64,000 bases of DNA from Companilactobacillus tucceti DSM 20183 (GTDB taxonomy: Bacteria; Bacillota; Bacilli; Lactobacillales; Lactobacillaceae). Shown in pieces: positions 36,123 to 44,784 of this stretch. The notes under the pieces were generated by a model. That model ran no database searches. It was given only the letters and a program-made list of their open reading frames with translations, and was not told the DNA's origin. Positions within the stretch are counted from its first letter, which is position 1; each line of letters begins with the position of its first letter. Position numbers and translations under genes: made by a program. The stretch covers positions 1 to 64,000 of the forward strand of contig NZ_AZDG01000006.1 of assembly GCF_001434665.1 (NCBI RefSeq). Direction: 5' to 3'.

Positions 36123-36569
36123 ATGAACATAACATTAAAGCTAGGAACATATAATTTTTTAAAGAATCAACAGACTAGTGCTGATACTTTATTAAAACCC
36201 TTATTTGATGATAAAGCAGATCATCTTTTAATAAAAGTATTAGCTGAATCTGGTCAATACCGCAAGAAGACTGGATCCTTGATAAGTTCTAACAGACTAT
36301 ATTTATTGACTTATTTAAAATTCAACAAAGATCAAGCTGCTATCTTCGATAATAAAATGTATTCAGATGATTTTATCATCACCGATAAAGATTCAGAAAT
36401 CTTTCAAAAAAAAGATAATCGTCTCGAATATTTAGTTATTAGTACTTTCCCTGATGAAGAATCACTGAAAAATTGGCGAACATTCATCAAAAAGCAAATC
36501 AACGTTGAAATTCAACGCTTCTCAGAAGAACCATTTGGATTCTTCCTAAAAGAATACGAACTTAGTTAA
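36123..36569 (+). CDS. Possible ABM-fold (HmoB-like) monooxygenase
   Basis: Protein of 148 aa with no membrane segment. The start MNITLKLGTYNFLKN recalls Bacillus HmoB (YhgC), and the later strand-helix unit LEYLVISTFPDEESLKNWRTF fits a dimeric alpha-beta-barrel (ABM) domain, where heme-degrading IsdG-type enzymes carry a similar Trp. A role in releasing iron from heme taken up by the NEAT operon is attractive but inferred; catalytic Asn and His could not be placed. ATG 36123 has AAAGGA about 11 bases upstream. Confidence 0.5.
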   Translation: MNITLKLGTYNFLKNQQTSADTLLKPLFDDKADHLLIKVLAESGQYRKKTGSLISSNRLYLLTYLKFNKDQAAIFDNKMYSDDFIITDKDSEIFQKKDNRLEYLVISTFPDEESLKNWRTFIKKQINVEIQRFSEEPFGFFLKEYELS

Positions 36570-38550
36570 GTTTTTGATTAACACTGCGCCACGATATCAG
36601 GTAAGTTACAAAACCTATTATCCCATAAAGCGCAACATAACCAAGATTAATCAAAATAAATGGCACTAACATATCCATTTGAGGAAAACTGCCAAACAAC
36701 GCTATTACAATGTAGGACTGCATTACCGCAAAAACTATCGGAATAACGAATGTATAAACAGTTTCTTTTTTGACAATTTCTTTGATCTCACTTTTATTGA
36801 CTCCGATTTTATTCAACGTCTTTAGTTGTTTCCATTCTGAGTCATCCCTTAACAGTAGTCTCAATGTCAAAACACTACCTAACGCTATTAGTAATGCAAC
36901 ACTAAACAACGCTACGATAAATATTCCAAATCCAGTAATTTGATCCACTTGGATCTTGGCACTTTTTTGACGAGAATAACTAGAATCCATAAAGATAGTT
37001 CCTGTATTATTGGAGGAACCATCTATAGCAGATAACTTCGTTTCATCTAAGTTATCTGCTTTTTTTATTGAAACGCCCTTAGTGTATTCTTGGGAATCTA
37101 ATTTTTCATATTGCTTCTTAGTTAACTTGTCACCATTCTTAAAGAACCAACCATAAAATGTATTCTCTACGCTAGCATCCAAATCATTATAATAACTATC
37201 TGGAGCAATGATCATTAGGCCTTGATACATCGTCGATCCGTATGGAAATGCGGAACCGATTTTGTTTGACTTAATCGTATCTGCATTTTTTACTTTAACA
37301 ACTGCTTCTTTTGACTGATTTGAAACATAACCTGGAACACTGTAACCATAATCTAAAATCAAAAAGTCCTTTTTGCCGATCTTAGGATTTCTTGAAATAT
37401 TAGATTTCGGTAATTTTTTATAATCAGAATAAGACATGAACGTTCCAGGAATTATTTGATCATTAGAAGATCTTTGAACAACCGTCATCTTCACTTTTGT
37501 TTTATATTCACGAGTTATTTTAGAACCGTTTTCCTTCAAATCTTTCTTGATGTCTTTAACCGTATATTGGTTAGCCGTCAATTCAAAGGGATGGGCATAG
37601 TCATAATTGTTATAAATGGTTTGGTATCCCAAATAACAAATCGATAATAATACTAACGCTAAAGAAGATAACTCAGTTATAAACCATAAAATGGAAGTAT
37701 TTCTTATCAAACGCTCTTTGAAGTATTTAAAAGAAAAAACATTTATTCCTGTATAAGCGATTCGTTTAATATGTTGCAATATGGTCAAAAGACTTGGCAA
37801 AAAACCGAAGTATATTAAATATGTTCCAAACAAATAAGCCATCATCAAAAAAACTAGTTCCCACAAAACTTTATCAGCTTGACTTCCCTTGATGTCTCCC
37901 AAAAAGATAACTGTTACTAACAAACCACTAACAAAAAACAATATACCTAAAATACCAGAAGGTATTCTCAAATATAGACGTAGCGACTTTTGACGATTCT
38001 TTTTATTTTTCAACAATCTATTGACTCTAAAAGAATTCATAATACTAAAAACTAATGTAGAATAAATACCTATTTGTAGTAGCAAATTAAACGTATTACT
38101 AGTAAATAAAAAGGCAAAGCCAAACTTAACACCCATTAAGTACAGTAACAACATTCCAAAAAACTTTTGAAATATCAGTGCAACCAAAACCCCAATGACC
38201 CACGAGATCAATTGGACAACGACTGTTTGAATGAATCCTATTATAATTACTGTCCAACGAGCCATACCAAACTTTTCAAAAGTCTTAAATTCATGTGCCT
38301 GTTGTTTAATAAAGAATCCACCAACAAAACCCATATATACAAAAGCGCAAAAAATAAATATGACACTAAATCCTAAAGTAGCATTAGCGATCCCACTACT
38401 CCATATTGAAATATCTCCTTTTAGTTTGGGGTTATCAACTAAAGAAAGTAATATACTAAAAATTCCAATTGCAAAACTACAGGCAAGGATATATATCAAA
38501 TAACTATCTTTCATGGTCCTAAAACTACGTCTAATTATTTTCAGAAACAT
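36562..38550 (-). CDS. bceB: BceB-type ABC transporter permease
   Basis: FtsX-family permease of antimicrobial-peptide resistance/sensing modules, 662 aa. About ten transmembrane helices: four before residue 220, two more to about 310, then a large extracellular domain (about 320-520) that recognises peptide-lipid complexes, and a closing set with FtsX-like RLLLRDDSEWKQLKTLNKIG. ATG 38550 has GGAGGG upstream and overlaps the end of bceA. Likely substrate is a bacitracin- or lantibiotic-type peptide, not identifiable from sequence. Confidence 0.88.
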   Translation of the reverse strand: MFLKIIRRSFRTMKDSYLIYILACSFAIGIFSILLSLVDNPKLKGDISIWSSGIANATLGFSVIFIFCAFVYMGFVGGFFIKQQAHEFKTFEKFGMARWTVIIIGFIQTVVVQLISWVIGVLVALIFQKFFGMLLLYLMGVKFGFAFLFTSNTFNLLLQIGIYSTLVFSIMNSFRVNRLLKNKKNRQKSLRLYLRIPSGILGILFFVSGLLVTVIFLGDIKGSQADKVLWELVFLMMAYLFGTYLIYFGFLPSLLTILQHIKRIAYTGINVFSFKYFKERLIRNTSILWFITELSSLALVLLSICYLGYQTIYNNYDYAHPFELTANQYTVKDIKKDLKENGSKITREYKTKVKMTVVQRSSNDQIIPGTFMSYSDYKKLPKSNISRNPKIGKKDFLILDYGYSVPGYVSNQSKEAVVKVKNADTIKSNKIGSAFPYGSTMYQGLMIIAPDSYYNDLDASVENTFYGWFFKNGDKLTKKQYEKLDSQEYTKGVSIKKADNLDETKLSAIDGSSNNTGTIFMDSSYSRQKSAKIQVDQITGFGIFIVALFSVALLIALGSVLTLRLLLRDDSEWKQLKTLNKIGVNKSEIKEIVKKETVYTFVIPIVFAVMQSYIVIALFGSFPQMDMLVPFILINLGYVALYGIIGFVTYLISWRSVNQKLN

Positions 38551-39301
38551 TAAAGTAGCTCCCTCCACCAATTGTTCTTTGCATATTGATTATTTGTTCA
38601 AAAAATTTATTACGGTCACCCGGATTTACAATTTCAGAAAAAATGACGCCATCTTTGATGAATACTACGTGCGAACAATAGCTGGCCGTAAAAGCATCAT
38701 GTGTCGCCATTAAAATAGTCGTCTTTTCTTTATCATTGATCAATTGCATATAATTCAACAAGATAGTGGCCGACTTTGAATCCAGACTTCCCGTTGGTTC
38801 ATCCGCAAATAATATCTCGGGATTATTGATCAAAGCTCTTGCTGCAGCAACGATTTGCTTTTGTCCTAACGATAGATCATCAACATTTCGTTTGCTCAAG
38901 GATTCAATATTCAATAATTTAATCATATGTTTAAAATTTTGCTCGATCAGTTTTTTAGAGGCATGATTTAAGGCCATCGGCAAAATAATATTTTCCTTTA
39001 CATTCAATGAATCTAATAACTCAAAACTTTGATAAATAAAGCCCATTTTATTTCGACGATACTTTGCTTGTTCTTTATCATGCAATTGCGTCATATCAAT
39101 TCCATCTATCAAGACTTGTCCGTGATCTGGACGTTCATTAGTTGAAATAATATTTAACAAAGTTGATTTCCCGGCTCCAGATGGACCCATGATCCCTAAG
39201 AATTCACCTTGTTTTACTTCTAATCCAATATCTTTGATAGCGTGAACAGCATTAAATCTTTTTCCATAATCTTTAGCAATATTCTTTACAATAATTTGCA
39301 C
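38531..39301 (-). CDS. bceA: BceA-type ABC transporter ATPase
   Basis: LolD/MacB-like ATPase, 256 aa. Walker A GPSGAGKSTL, signature LSLGQKQ, Walker B ILFADEPTGSLDS and the MATHD switch are intact. A GTG start at 39301 with GGAG eight bases upstream is the best choice. It pairs with bceB and, in this family, with the BceS kinase in a shared signalling complex. It is divergent from bceR across 75 bases that should hold the BceR-controlled promoter. Confidence 0.92.
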   Translation of the reverse strand: MQIIVKNIAKDYGKRFNAVHAIKDIGLEVKQGEFLGIMGPSGAGKSTLLNIISTNERPDHGQVLIDGIDMTQLHDKEQAKYRRNKMGFIYQSFELLDSLNVKENIILPMALNHASKKLIEQNFKHMIKLLNIESLSKRNVDDLSLGQKQIVAAARALINNPEILFADEPTGSLDSKSATILLNYMQLINDKEKTTILMATHDAFTASYCSHVVFIKDGVIFSEIVNPGDRNKFFEQIINMQRTIGGGSYFNVSENN

Positions 39302-39376
39302 AGTGTATTCTCCATAAATTAAAAATTACTGTTATGATAATAGTTAGCCTTATTCTATCATGTGGGGGTTAATTTC

Positions 39377-40051
39377 ATGGCAAAAATTATGATTGTTGAA
39401 GATGATCCATCTATCTCCAAACTAATCAGTGAAAATCTAGAAAAGTGGCACTTGGATAACTATGTCACTCAAAATTTTGAAACAGTTATCGAGCAATTCA
39501 AAGAATATAAACCAGATTTAATTCTATTAGATATTAATTTACCAGTTTTTGATGGTTATTATTGGAACCAAGAAATAAGAAAAATATCTAAGATTCCTAT
39601 TATTATTATCTCCTCACGTAATTCAAATATGGATCAAATTATGGCAATGAATATGGGTGCTGACGATTTTGTTGAGAAACCTTTTTCAGTTGACATTCTA
39701 ATTGCTAAAATAAACGCCTTATTACGTAGAACGTATGATTTTGCAAAAAATAATAACGATGTAATTGAGTACAATGGATTAAAATTAAATCTTGCCAGTG
39801 GCACAGTAGAAATTGGTGAAGAAAAAATTGATCTATCAAAAAATGAATATAAATTATTACAACGATTATTACGTGATCAAGGTAAAATAGTCACTCGTGA
39901 GCAGCTTTTAAACTTCATGTGGGATGATGAAAGATTCGTTGATGACAACACATTGACTGTTAATATCAACCGTCTAAGAGGCAAAATTGCTCAATTTGGA
40001 CTGAAAGATTATATAGTTACTAAAGTTGGACAAGGCTACATTATTCCTTAA
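39377..40051 (+). CDS. bceR: BceR-type response regulator
   Basis: OmpR/PhoB-class regulator, 224 aa. Receiver domain with acidic pair EDD, phospho-acceptor Asp in LILLDINLPVFDG, and Lys in VEKPFS; C-terminal winged helix with LLRDQGKIVTREQLLNFMWDD. ATG 39377 is chosen for the GGGGG eight bases upstream. It should activate bceAB on peptide stress. Followed after 12 bases by its kinase gene. Confidence 0.92.
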   Translation: MAKIMIVEDDPSISKLISENLEKWHLDNYVTQNFETVIEQFKEYKPDLILLDINLPVFDGYYWNQEIRKISKIPIIIISSRNSNMDQIMAMNMGADDFVEKPFSVDILIAKINALLRRTYDFAKNNNDVIEYNGLKLNLASGTVEIGEEKIDLSKNEYKLLQRLLRDQGKIVTREQLLNFMWDDERFVDDNTLTVNINRLRGKIAQFGLKDYIVTKVGQGYIIP

Positions 40052-40063
40052 GCGAGGTTATTT

Positions 40064-41062
40064 ATGACACTATATAAATATTTAAAAGACCATATAGGGC
40101 TAATTTTGGTAATTTTATTTGGAATAACTTTCATTGAAATAGTCTTTTATTTAGATCCGCAAGTACACTTTCAAAAAGGTACTTTGATTTATACTTGGAT
40201 CTTAGCAATCCTTATCTCTGCCACTAGTCTGGTTTTATCTTTCAATAGAAAAAAATCATGGTATAACATTCTTCAAAAAAGTGACAATGATCTATCAAAA
40301 GAATTAACCGGGGCCAAAAATAACGAAGAAAAATTTATTCAAAAAAAGATAAATGATATATCACTAGACTATCGAAAAGAGTTAACAGATCTTTATCAAA
40401 GTCAAAAAGATCAACGTGAATACACGGAATCTTGGGTTCACGATATTAAAGTTCCATTAGCTGCATTGAAACTATCTCAAGATTCCGATTTGGATAAAGA
40501 ATTACTTGATGAAGAAATTGACCAAATTGATTATTTAGTAGATCAGGCATTATATTTCGCCAGACTAACGAATTTTTCCAATGATTATTTGATTCAAGAA
40601 CAAAATTTAAGTAGTATTGTAAAATCGTCGATCAGAAGTAATAAGAGAATGTTTATCTCAAAACGTATCGGAATTGATTTAGATATAAGTTCTGAAAAAG
40701 TTTTGACTGATGAAAAATGGCTCAGTTTTATCCTCAATCAAATTGTTTCTAACAGTCTTAAATATACAGACCAAGGCGGAAAAATATCTATTTTTACTAC
40801 TAATAAAAATAACAATGTCGCCTTACATATCAAAGATAACGGTATCGGTATTGCCAACCAAGATTTAAGCCGAGTCTTCAATAAAGGGTTTACCGGCAAA
40901 AACGGACGTACATCCGGCAGTAAATCCACTGGTATGGGACTATATCTTGTTAAAAAAATGGTGGATAAACTCGGTCATAAAATTGAAATAAATTCACAGG
41001 TGGATAAAGGAACGGAAATTGTTATCACCTTCTTGGATCTTCCATATTATCAAAGAACGTAA
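40064..41062 (+). CDS. bceS: BceS-type sensor histidine kinase
   Basis: Intramembrane-sensing kinase, 332 aa. Two N-terminal transmembrane helices (about 12-30 and 40-58) with almost no extracellular loop, typical of BceS, which senses through BceAB. The phospho-acceptor His is in ESWVHDIKVPLAALK (about 125-139), then the ATP-binding boxes NQIVSNSLKYT, DNGIG and GKNGRTSGSKSTGMGLYL. A terminator closes the bceRS operon. Confidence 0.92.
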   Translation: MTLYKYLKDHIGLILVILFGITFIEIVFYLDPQVHFQKGTLIYTWILAILISATSLVLSFNRKKSWYNILQKSDNDLSKELTGAKNNEEKFIQKKINDISLDYRKELTDLYQSQKDQREYTESWVHDIKVPLAALKLSQDSDLDKELLDEEIDQIDYLVDQALYFARLTNFSNDYLIQEQNLSSIVKSSIRSNKRMFISKRIGIDLDISSEKVLTDEKWLSFILNQIVSNSLKYTDQGGKISIFTTNKNNNVALHIKDNGIGIANQDLSRVFNKGFTGKNGRTSGSKSTGMGLYLVKKMVDKLGHKIEINSQVDKGTEIVITFLDLPYYQRT

Positions 41063-41081
41063 TTAAGACGTTCTTTTTTTT
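41053..41081 (+). terminator. Terminator after bceS
   Basis: AAGAACGT/ACGTTCTT stem with long T run. Confidence 0.85.
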
Positions 41082-41093
41082 AACGACAAATGC

Positions 41094-41111
41094 GAACGTA
41101 TATTCTATAAT
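41094..41111 (+). promoter_or_regulatory. LexA-like box abutting the -10 of the nuclease/sce7725-like pair
   Basis: CGAACGTATATTCT (41093-41106) resembles the recA box CGAACAAATGTTTG; its core GAACGTATATTC is one base from a perfect GAAC-N4-GTTC. The -10 TATAAT (41106-41111) follows at once, so a bound repressor would block the promoter. No clear -35 was found. Confidence 0.5.
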
Positions 41112-41144
41112 ATAATTAGATGTTTGCGTGAAAGTGAGAACGTT

Positions 41145-41873
41145 ATGAAGACTAAACTAACTAAAAATCTTGAAACTACCCTTTATCAATACTGTTTGGA
41201 ACAAGATTCTTATGTTGTTGAGGAAGTTTCAATGCCTGATAAAAAAGGTATCGTTGATACTTTGAGTTATCGGCAACTACCTAATGGTGAAATAGAATGG
41301 CGCTGTTTTGAATTAAAAATCACCAAAAATGACTTTCATTCTAAGGCCAAACTATCATTTATTGGGAACTATAACTATTTTGTTTTAACAAAAGAACTTT
41401 TTGAAGAAGTTAAAGAAGAAGTTAAAGAAGAAGTTCCCGATAATATTGGAGTTTTGATTTATCGTGCATTCGATCAAAAATCAGTCGAATTATCACCTCA
41501 AACTCAACGTGCCCCTGGATTTTTAACAATTGCTAAAAAGGCTAAATATCAAGATCTACAAGTAGATGAAAAATATCTTACAAGTCACTTCATCGCATCA
41601 TTATTCCGTGAAGTAGATAAAGCTAAACGTATAGAAAAAGGATTGCAACTATACTCTGACGATAAACTTTTTAAAGAACTCAAAAAACGTTCCAAGACCG
41701 GTTATAACGTTTATAAACCTGAACGAAATCTATACGACCGTTTTATTGAAGAATCAGAAAACGATAAAATTGCAGCTCTAGAAGAAGAGTTAGACGCAAG
41801 AAACGCAGAATACCAAGCACTAAAACTCAAATTACAATCTGAGGATTCTCCAAATATGGAGGATTTGATATGA
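41145..41873 (+). CDS. PD-(D/E)XK nuclease-like protein, first of a coupled pair
   Basis: Unassigned protein, 242 aa. A restriction-endonuclease-like core is visible: GIVD (Asp38) followed by WRCFELKITKNDF (Glu56, Lys58), then strand/helix units to GVLIYRAF, resembling MmcB- and sce7726-type DNA-acting proteins. Residues about 91-102 hold a tandem EEVK repeat encoded by a 12-base DNA repeat. The last 40 residues are a predicted coiled coil. ATG 41145 follows AAAGTGAG. The stop overlaps the next start (ATGA), so the two proteins are made together. Function unknown; a DNA repair or defence role is inferred. Confidence 0.6.
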   Translation: MKTKLTKNLETTLYQYCLEQDSYVVEEVSMPDKKGIVDTLSYRQLPNGEIEWRCFELKITKNDFHSKAKLSFIGNYNYFVLTKELFEEVKEEVKEEVPDNIGVLIYRAFDQKSVELSPQTQRAPGFLTIAKKAKYQDLQVDEKYLTSHFIASLFREVDKAKRIEKGLQLYSDDKLFKELKKRSKTGYNVYKPERNLYDRFIEESENDKIAALEEELDARNAEYQALKLKLQSEDSPNMEDLI

Positions 41874-42778
41874 CGATATATTATCCATATTTGCGCGGTC
41901 GCATGTATGATTTATTAGCACTAAAAGAATTGTGTGAAAACAATCAATTGGGACCAAACATCATCCCCATAATTGAACCGGTACGCGATTCTAAAGAATT
42001 ACAAACAACGGTGAATACTTTTTTAAAATGTAATCAATCTTTCAGTGTTATTTCAAATCCTCAAGTAAGTGTTTATGGCCTAAATGACACTAAACTTCAT
42101 CCCCTACCAGACATGTCAGCTGTTGATAACTTTTTACCGAGTGCCATTTTAGCAGCCGATTTTTCCACAGATTACTTAGATACAAATAAAAGAACTCTTT
42201 TAATCGCTAAAAACTATCCACTGTTAAAGGCTTATCAACAAACTGACCTATTAAAAAACGTCACTAATGTGTTGATTCCAGAAGAAGCTAGGTTGCATGA
42301 AATAGTTGGAGACAAAGCTGTTTCATTAACTGATCCATTGACTTTTGTAAAACATGTTGAAGATTATAAACTATTAGAAGATGAATATTTTCAACCAGCC
42401 AGTTGGTACAATCAGATTGATAATTATGATGGTTTTGGTGATTATTCAATGGTTGGAAGTTTTTACTTCGATAAGGAGATGCCTAGTCGAGCCATTGCAC
42501 TACATATAATCTATGTAACAAAAGATGGAAGTTTAAGAATCCACCACTTTGTTTCTGATAGTAATGAGAGTATGCGTGGCCAAAAGGAAAAATTCTTTGA
42601 GGCACTGAATAAATTAGTCCAATGGTCCAAAAATCATATTAATGGCATAAATAATACTTCTGCTTTACAAGAATTATTAGCTTATAATCAACAAGACAAA
42701 TTTCCAGGTTTAGGAACTGTGAAGAAACTATCATTAAAGCACCATTTTCAATTGATGAAGAGATTACTTGAATATTAA
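41870..42778 (+). CDS. sce7725-like (beta family) protein, second of a coupled pair
   Basis: Protein of 302 aa starting MTIYYPYLRGRMYDLLALKE, the opening typical of the sce7725 family related to the phage beta proteins. Further segments: NIIPIIEPVRDS (about 33-44), AILAADFSTDYL, and YSMVGSFYFDKEMPSRAIALHI. No catalytic motif is recognised. GGAGG lies seven bases before the ATG, and the ATGA overlap with the nuclease-like gene implies a fixed partnership. Such pairs are widespread and of unknown function as far as I know. Confidence 0.65.
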   Translation: MTIYYPYLRGRMYDLLALKELCENNQLGPNIIPIIEPVRDSKELQTTVNTFLKCNQSFSVISNPQVSVYGLNDTKLHPLPDMSAVDNFLPSAILAADFSTDYLDTNKRTLLIAKNYPLLKAYQQTDLLKNVTNVLIPEEARLHEIVGDKAVSLTDPLTFVKHVEDYKLLEDEYFQPASWYNQIDNYDGFGDYSMVGSFYFDKEMPSRAIALHIIYVTKDGSLRIHHFVSDSNESMRGQKEKFFEALNKLVQWSKNHINGINNTSALQELLAYNQQDKFPGLGTVKKLSLKHHFQLMKRLLEY

Positions 42779-42790
42779 TTACATTTGAAT

Positions 42791-42851
42791 AAAAAAATAG
42801 TCCTCATTTTTATAGGTTTTTAAAATCTACAAAAATTGAGGACTATTTTTA
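42791..42851. terminator. Shared terminator of convergent genes
   Basis: AAATAGTCCTCA/TGAGGACTATTT stem with T runs on both strands, between the sce7725-like and SLAP genes. Confidence 0.88.
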
Positions 42852-44441
42852 TTTAACTACATTAACTCCGTCATCCGCTTTAACAAACTCATCTGTAGAA
42901 ACTCCATAATAAACCCCACCATGCATATCGGTTCCAATTTTGTCTACTTTCCAGTTAGTTCCACCAGATAATGCTCTAACCTTTGAAACTTCTTTCTTGG
43001 AATTTTGAAGTGCATAGACTTTATGGTTCTTTGCCAGACTAATTTCCTTTGGTGTATCTAAATTTTGAATCGTCATACTTTCGGTAATTTCTCCGTTTGA
43101 AATAAAATCTACATCTGAGGCATTTACCCATTCGTGTGACGAAACTCTATATTGTTTTACACCATTAATGGTTCTGATTTTGTCTGTTTTCCATGAAGAA
43201 TTTGCCATCAAACTACGATGGGAAACTTTATTGTTATCGTCATTGTATAACGCATAATATTTTGCATCCTTATGTGTTGTAACAATACCTGAAATACCAT
43301 CATCAACAGGTTTATTAGGAACAACATCAATTTCTTGTACTACGTAGATAGTATTAACTATTGGTAAATCAAAAGAATAATTTTTTATTGAATCATCTAA
43401 TGATTTACCATTAATCTTGAGATTTAGATTATCTTTATCTGTTGACGAACCACTGTCAGAAGACATGGAATTCATTTTATTGGAGAAGAGTTTATATCCT
43501 TCAGTGTCTTTTGCATCTTTATCGCTGTCTCCAAAATCAAGCGGCATTAATCTATAATATGTTCCTGTTTTAAAAGTGTCACCCTCAAGATGTTCAAAAT
43601 CATCAGTAGGAAGTGGATTTCCGTTATTATCAAATAACTCAGGATTAATATTCATAAATAGTTTACTAAAATTAGGTCTTTTTAATCGTGCATATAATGC
43701 TTTGCGATAAAATTCAGGTTTATCATAAATGTTATTGAAGTAACTGACATAAATAGTTCTATTATTACCGTCCGAACCAGTATCGGTAAGTTTAGGATCA
43801 ACATATTTCTTAGGATCGTCTATGGATGAAATTGGCGTTCCATCCGTAACTGTTATTTTAGATTTATAAGAAAAGTTGGCCGAGGTTGTTTCACCATCCA
43901 GAATATTAAGCCTCAATCCAGTTGAACCACTAACATTATCCATAGTTTCACCATCAAGATAAAAAATACTGATATTCATTGTGTAGGAACCAACTCCCAA
44001 ATTTTGGAAATCTTTCATAGTTTTGATCCGTTCACCATTTGAATTATATATTTGCAAGCCGATCGACACTTCATTATTTTTTAAATAATCTGAATCCGAA
44101 TCAGGCAATTCTTGACTCATATATTTTTTAAAAAAATCGTAATCAAACAAAAAATATCCTTGACCTAAAAATTTATCGATTCCCGGAACTGGATCCTCAT
44201 CGTCATTCATATCATCTAAAAGATTAGCATTGTTTTCATTTGAGAAATCCGAATAAAAACTCTTCCTAATACTCATAGACTTAAATTCATTAGCAATTGC
44301 TTGCAACCTAGAAGCGTCTATTGGTTGTTGCCCTTCACTATCAGCACGAACTTCGACAGTTGGTATTACTTGAGGCACTATTGGTCCGACCATTAATAAT
44401 GCAGTAAGGACTACTTCTGAGAACTTGATAATTTTTTTCAT
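42849..44441 (-). CDS. SLAP-domain secreted surface protein
   Basis: Exported protein, 530 aa. Signal peptide 1-34 (ends VEVRADS); a large Asn/Asp-rich ectodomain of unknown fold (about 40-390); two C-terminal S-layer-associated (SLAP) domains of about 60 residues each, with parallel segments AKYYALYNDDN...NSSWKTDKIRTINGVKQYRVSS and HKVYALQNSKK...GTNWKVDKIGTDMHGGVYYGVS (given in parts). SLAP domains attach proteins to cell-wall polymers in lactobacilli. CGAGGG precedes the ATG. No sorting signal. The cargo domain gives no clue to ligand. Confidence 0.82.
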   Translation of the reverse strand: MKKIIKFSEVVLTALLMVGPIVPQVIPTVEVRADSEGQQPIDASRLQAIANEFKSMSIRKSFYSDFSNENNANLLDDMNDDEDPVPGIDKFLGQGYFLFDYDFFKKYMSQELPDSDSDYLKNNEVSIGLQIYNSNGERIKTMKDFQNLGVGSYTMNISIFYLDGETMDNVSGSTGLRLNILDGETTSANFSYKSKITVTDGTPISSIDDPKKYVDPKLTDTGSDGNNRTIYVSYFNNIYDKPEFYRKALYARLKRPNFSKLFMNINPELFDNNGNPLPTDDFEHLEGDTFKTGTYYRLMPLDFGDSDKDAKDTEGYKLFSNKMNSMSSDSGSSTDKDNLNLKINGKSLDDSIKNYSFDLPIVNTIYVVQEIDVVPNKPVDDGISGIVTTHKDAKYYALYNDDNNKVSHRSLMANSSWKTDKIRTINGVKQYRVSSHEWVNASDVDFISNGEITESMTIQNLDTPKEISLAKNHKVYALQNSKKEVSKVRALSGGTNWKVDKIGTDMHGGVYYGVSTDEFVKADDGVNVVK

Positions 44442-44595
44442 ATTTTTACCCTCGATTTGCTTTTTGTTAACAAACTCACTATATATATCTAATGTTATTA
44501 AATTAATATTTAAAAAACAACTTAAATGAATGATCTATATTTGAAGTTGACCCTCGTTCACTATATTAGATAAGACATCTTCTTTCGCCTGGTAA

Positions 44596-44784
44596 AAAAA
44601 TAATGCGCATGGCAGTGTATGCCACACGCATTATTTTAGGTAATACTCAAACTTGTGCTCTCTATCTTAAACGAACTGCGGCAAGCCAACTTCCTGTGCC
44701 TGCTACGAATAATGCTTATGGCACAAATCGCCATAAGCATTATCCTAGGCAGTGCTCAGAAGCTGAGCGTCTTGCCTCCGTTCT
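44596..44784. repeat. Tandem pair of stem-loop repeats after copB
   Basis: Two related units. Each starts with a strong hairpin (AATAATGCG..CGCATTATT at 44596-44636; AATGCTTATGGC..GCCATAAGCATT at about 44710-44741), continues TTAGGTAATACTC or CCTAGGCAGTGCTC, and ends CTCTCTATCTTA or TTCTCTATCTTA. The block stands between copB and the SLAP gene promoter and may end copB transcription. Bases 44442-44595 contain the SLAP gene leader and nothing else recognisable. Confidence 0.6.

Noticed and set aside
36562-41081. BceRS-BceAB module as a new system
   Set aside because: All four genes match the well-described bacitracin/lantibiotic resistance module in order and motifs.
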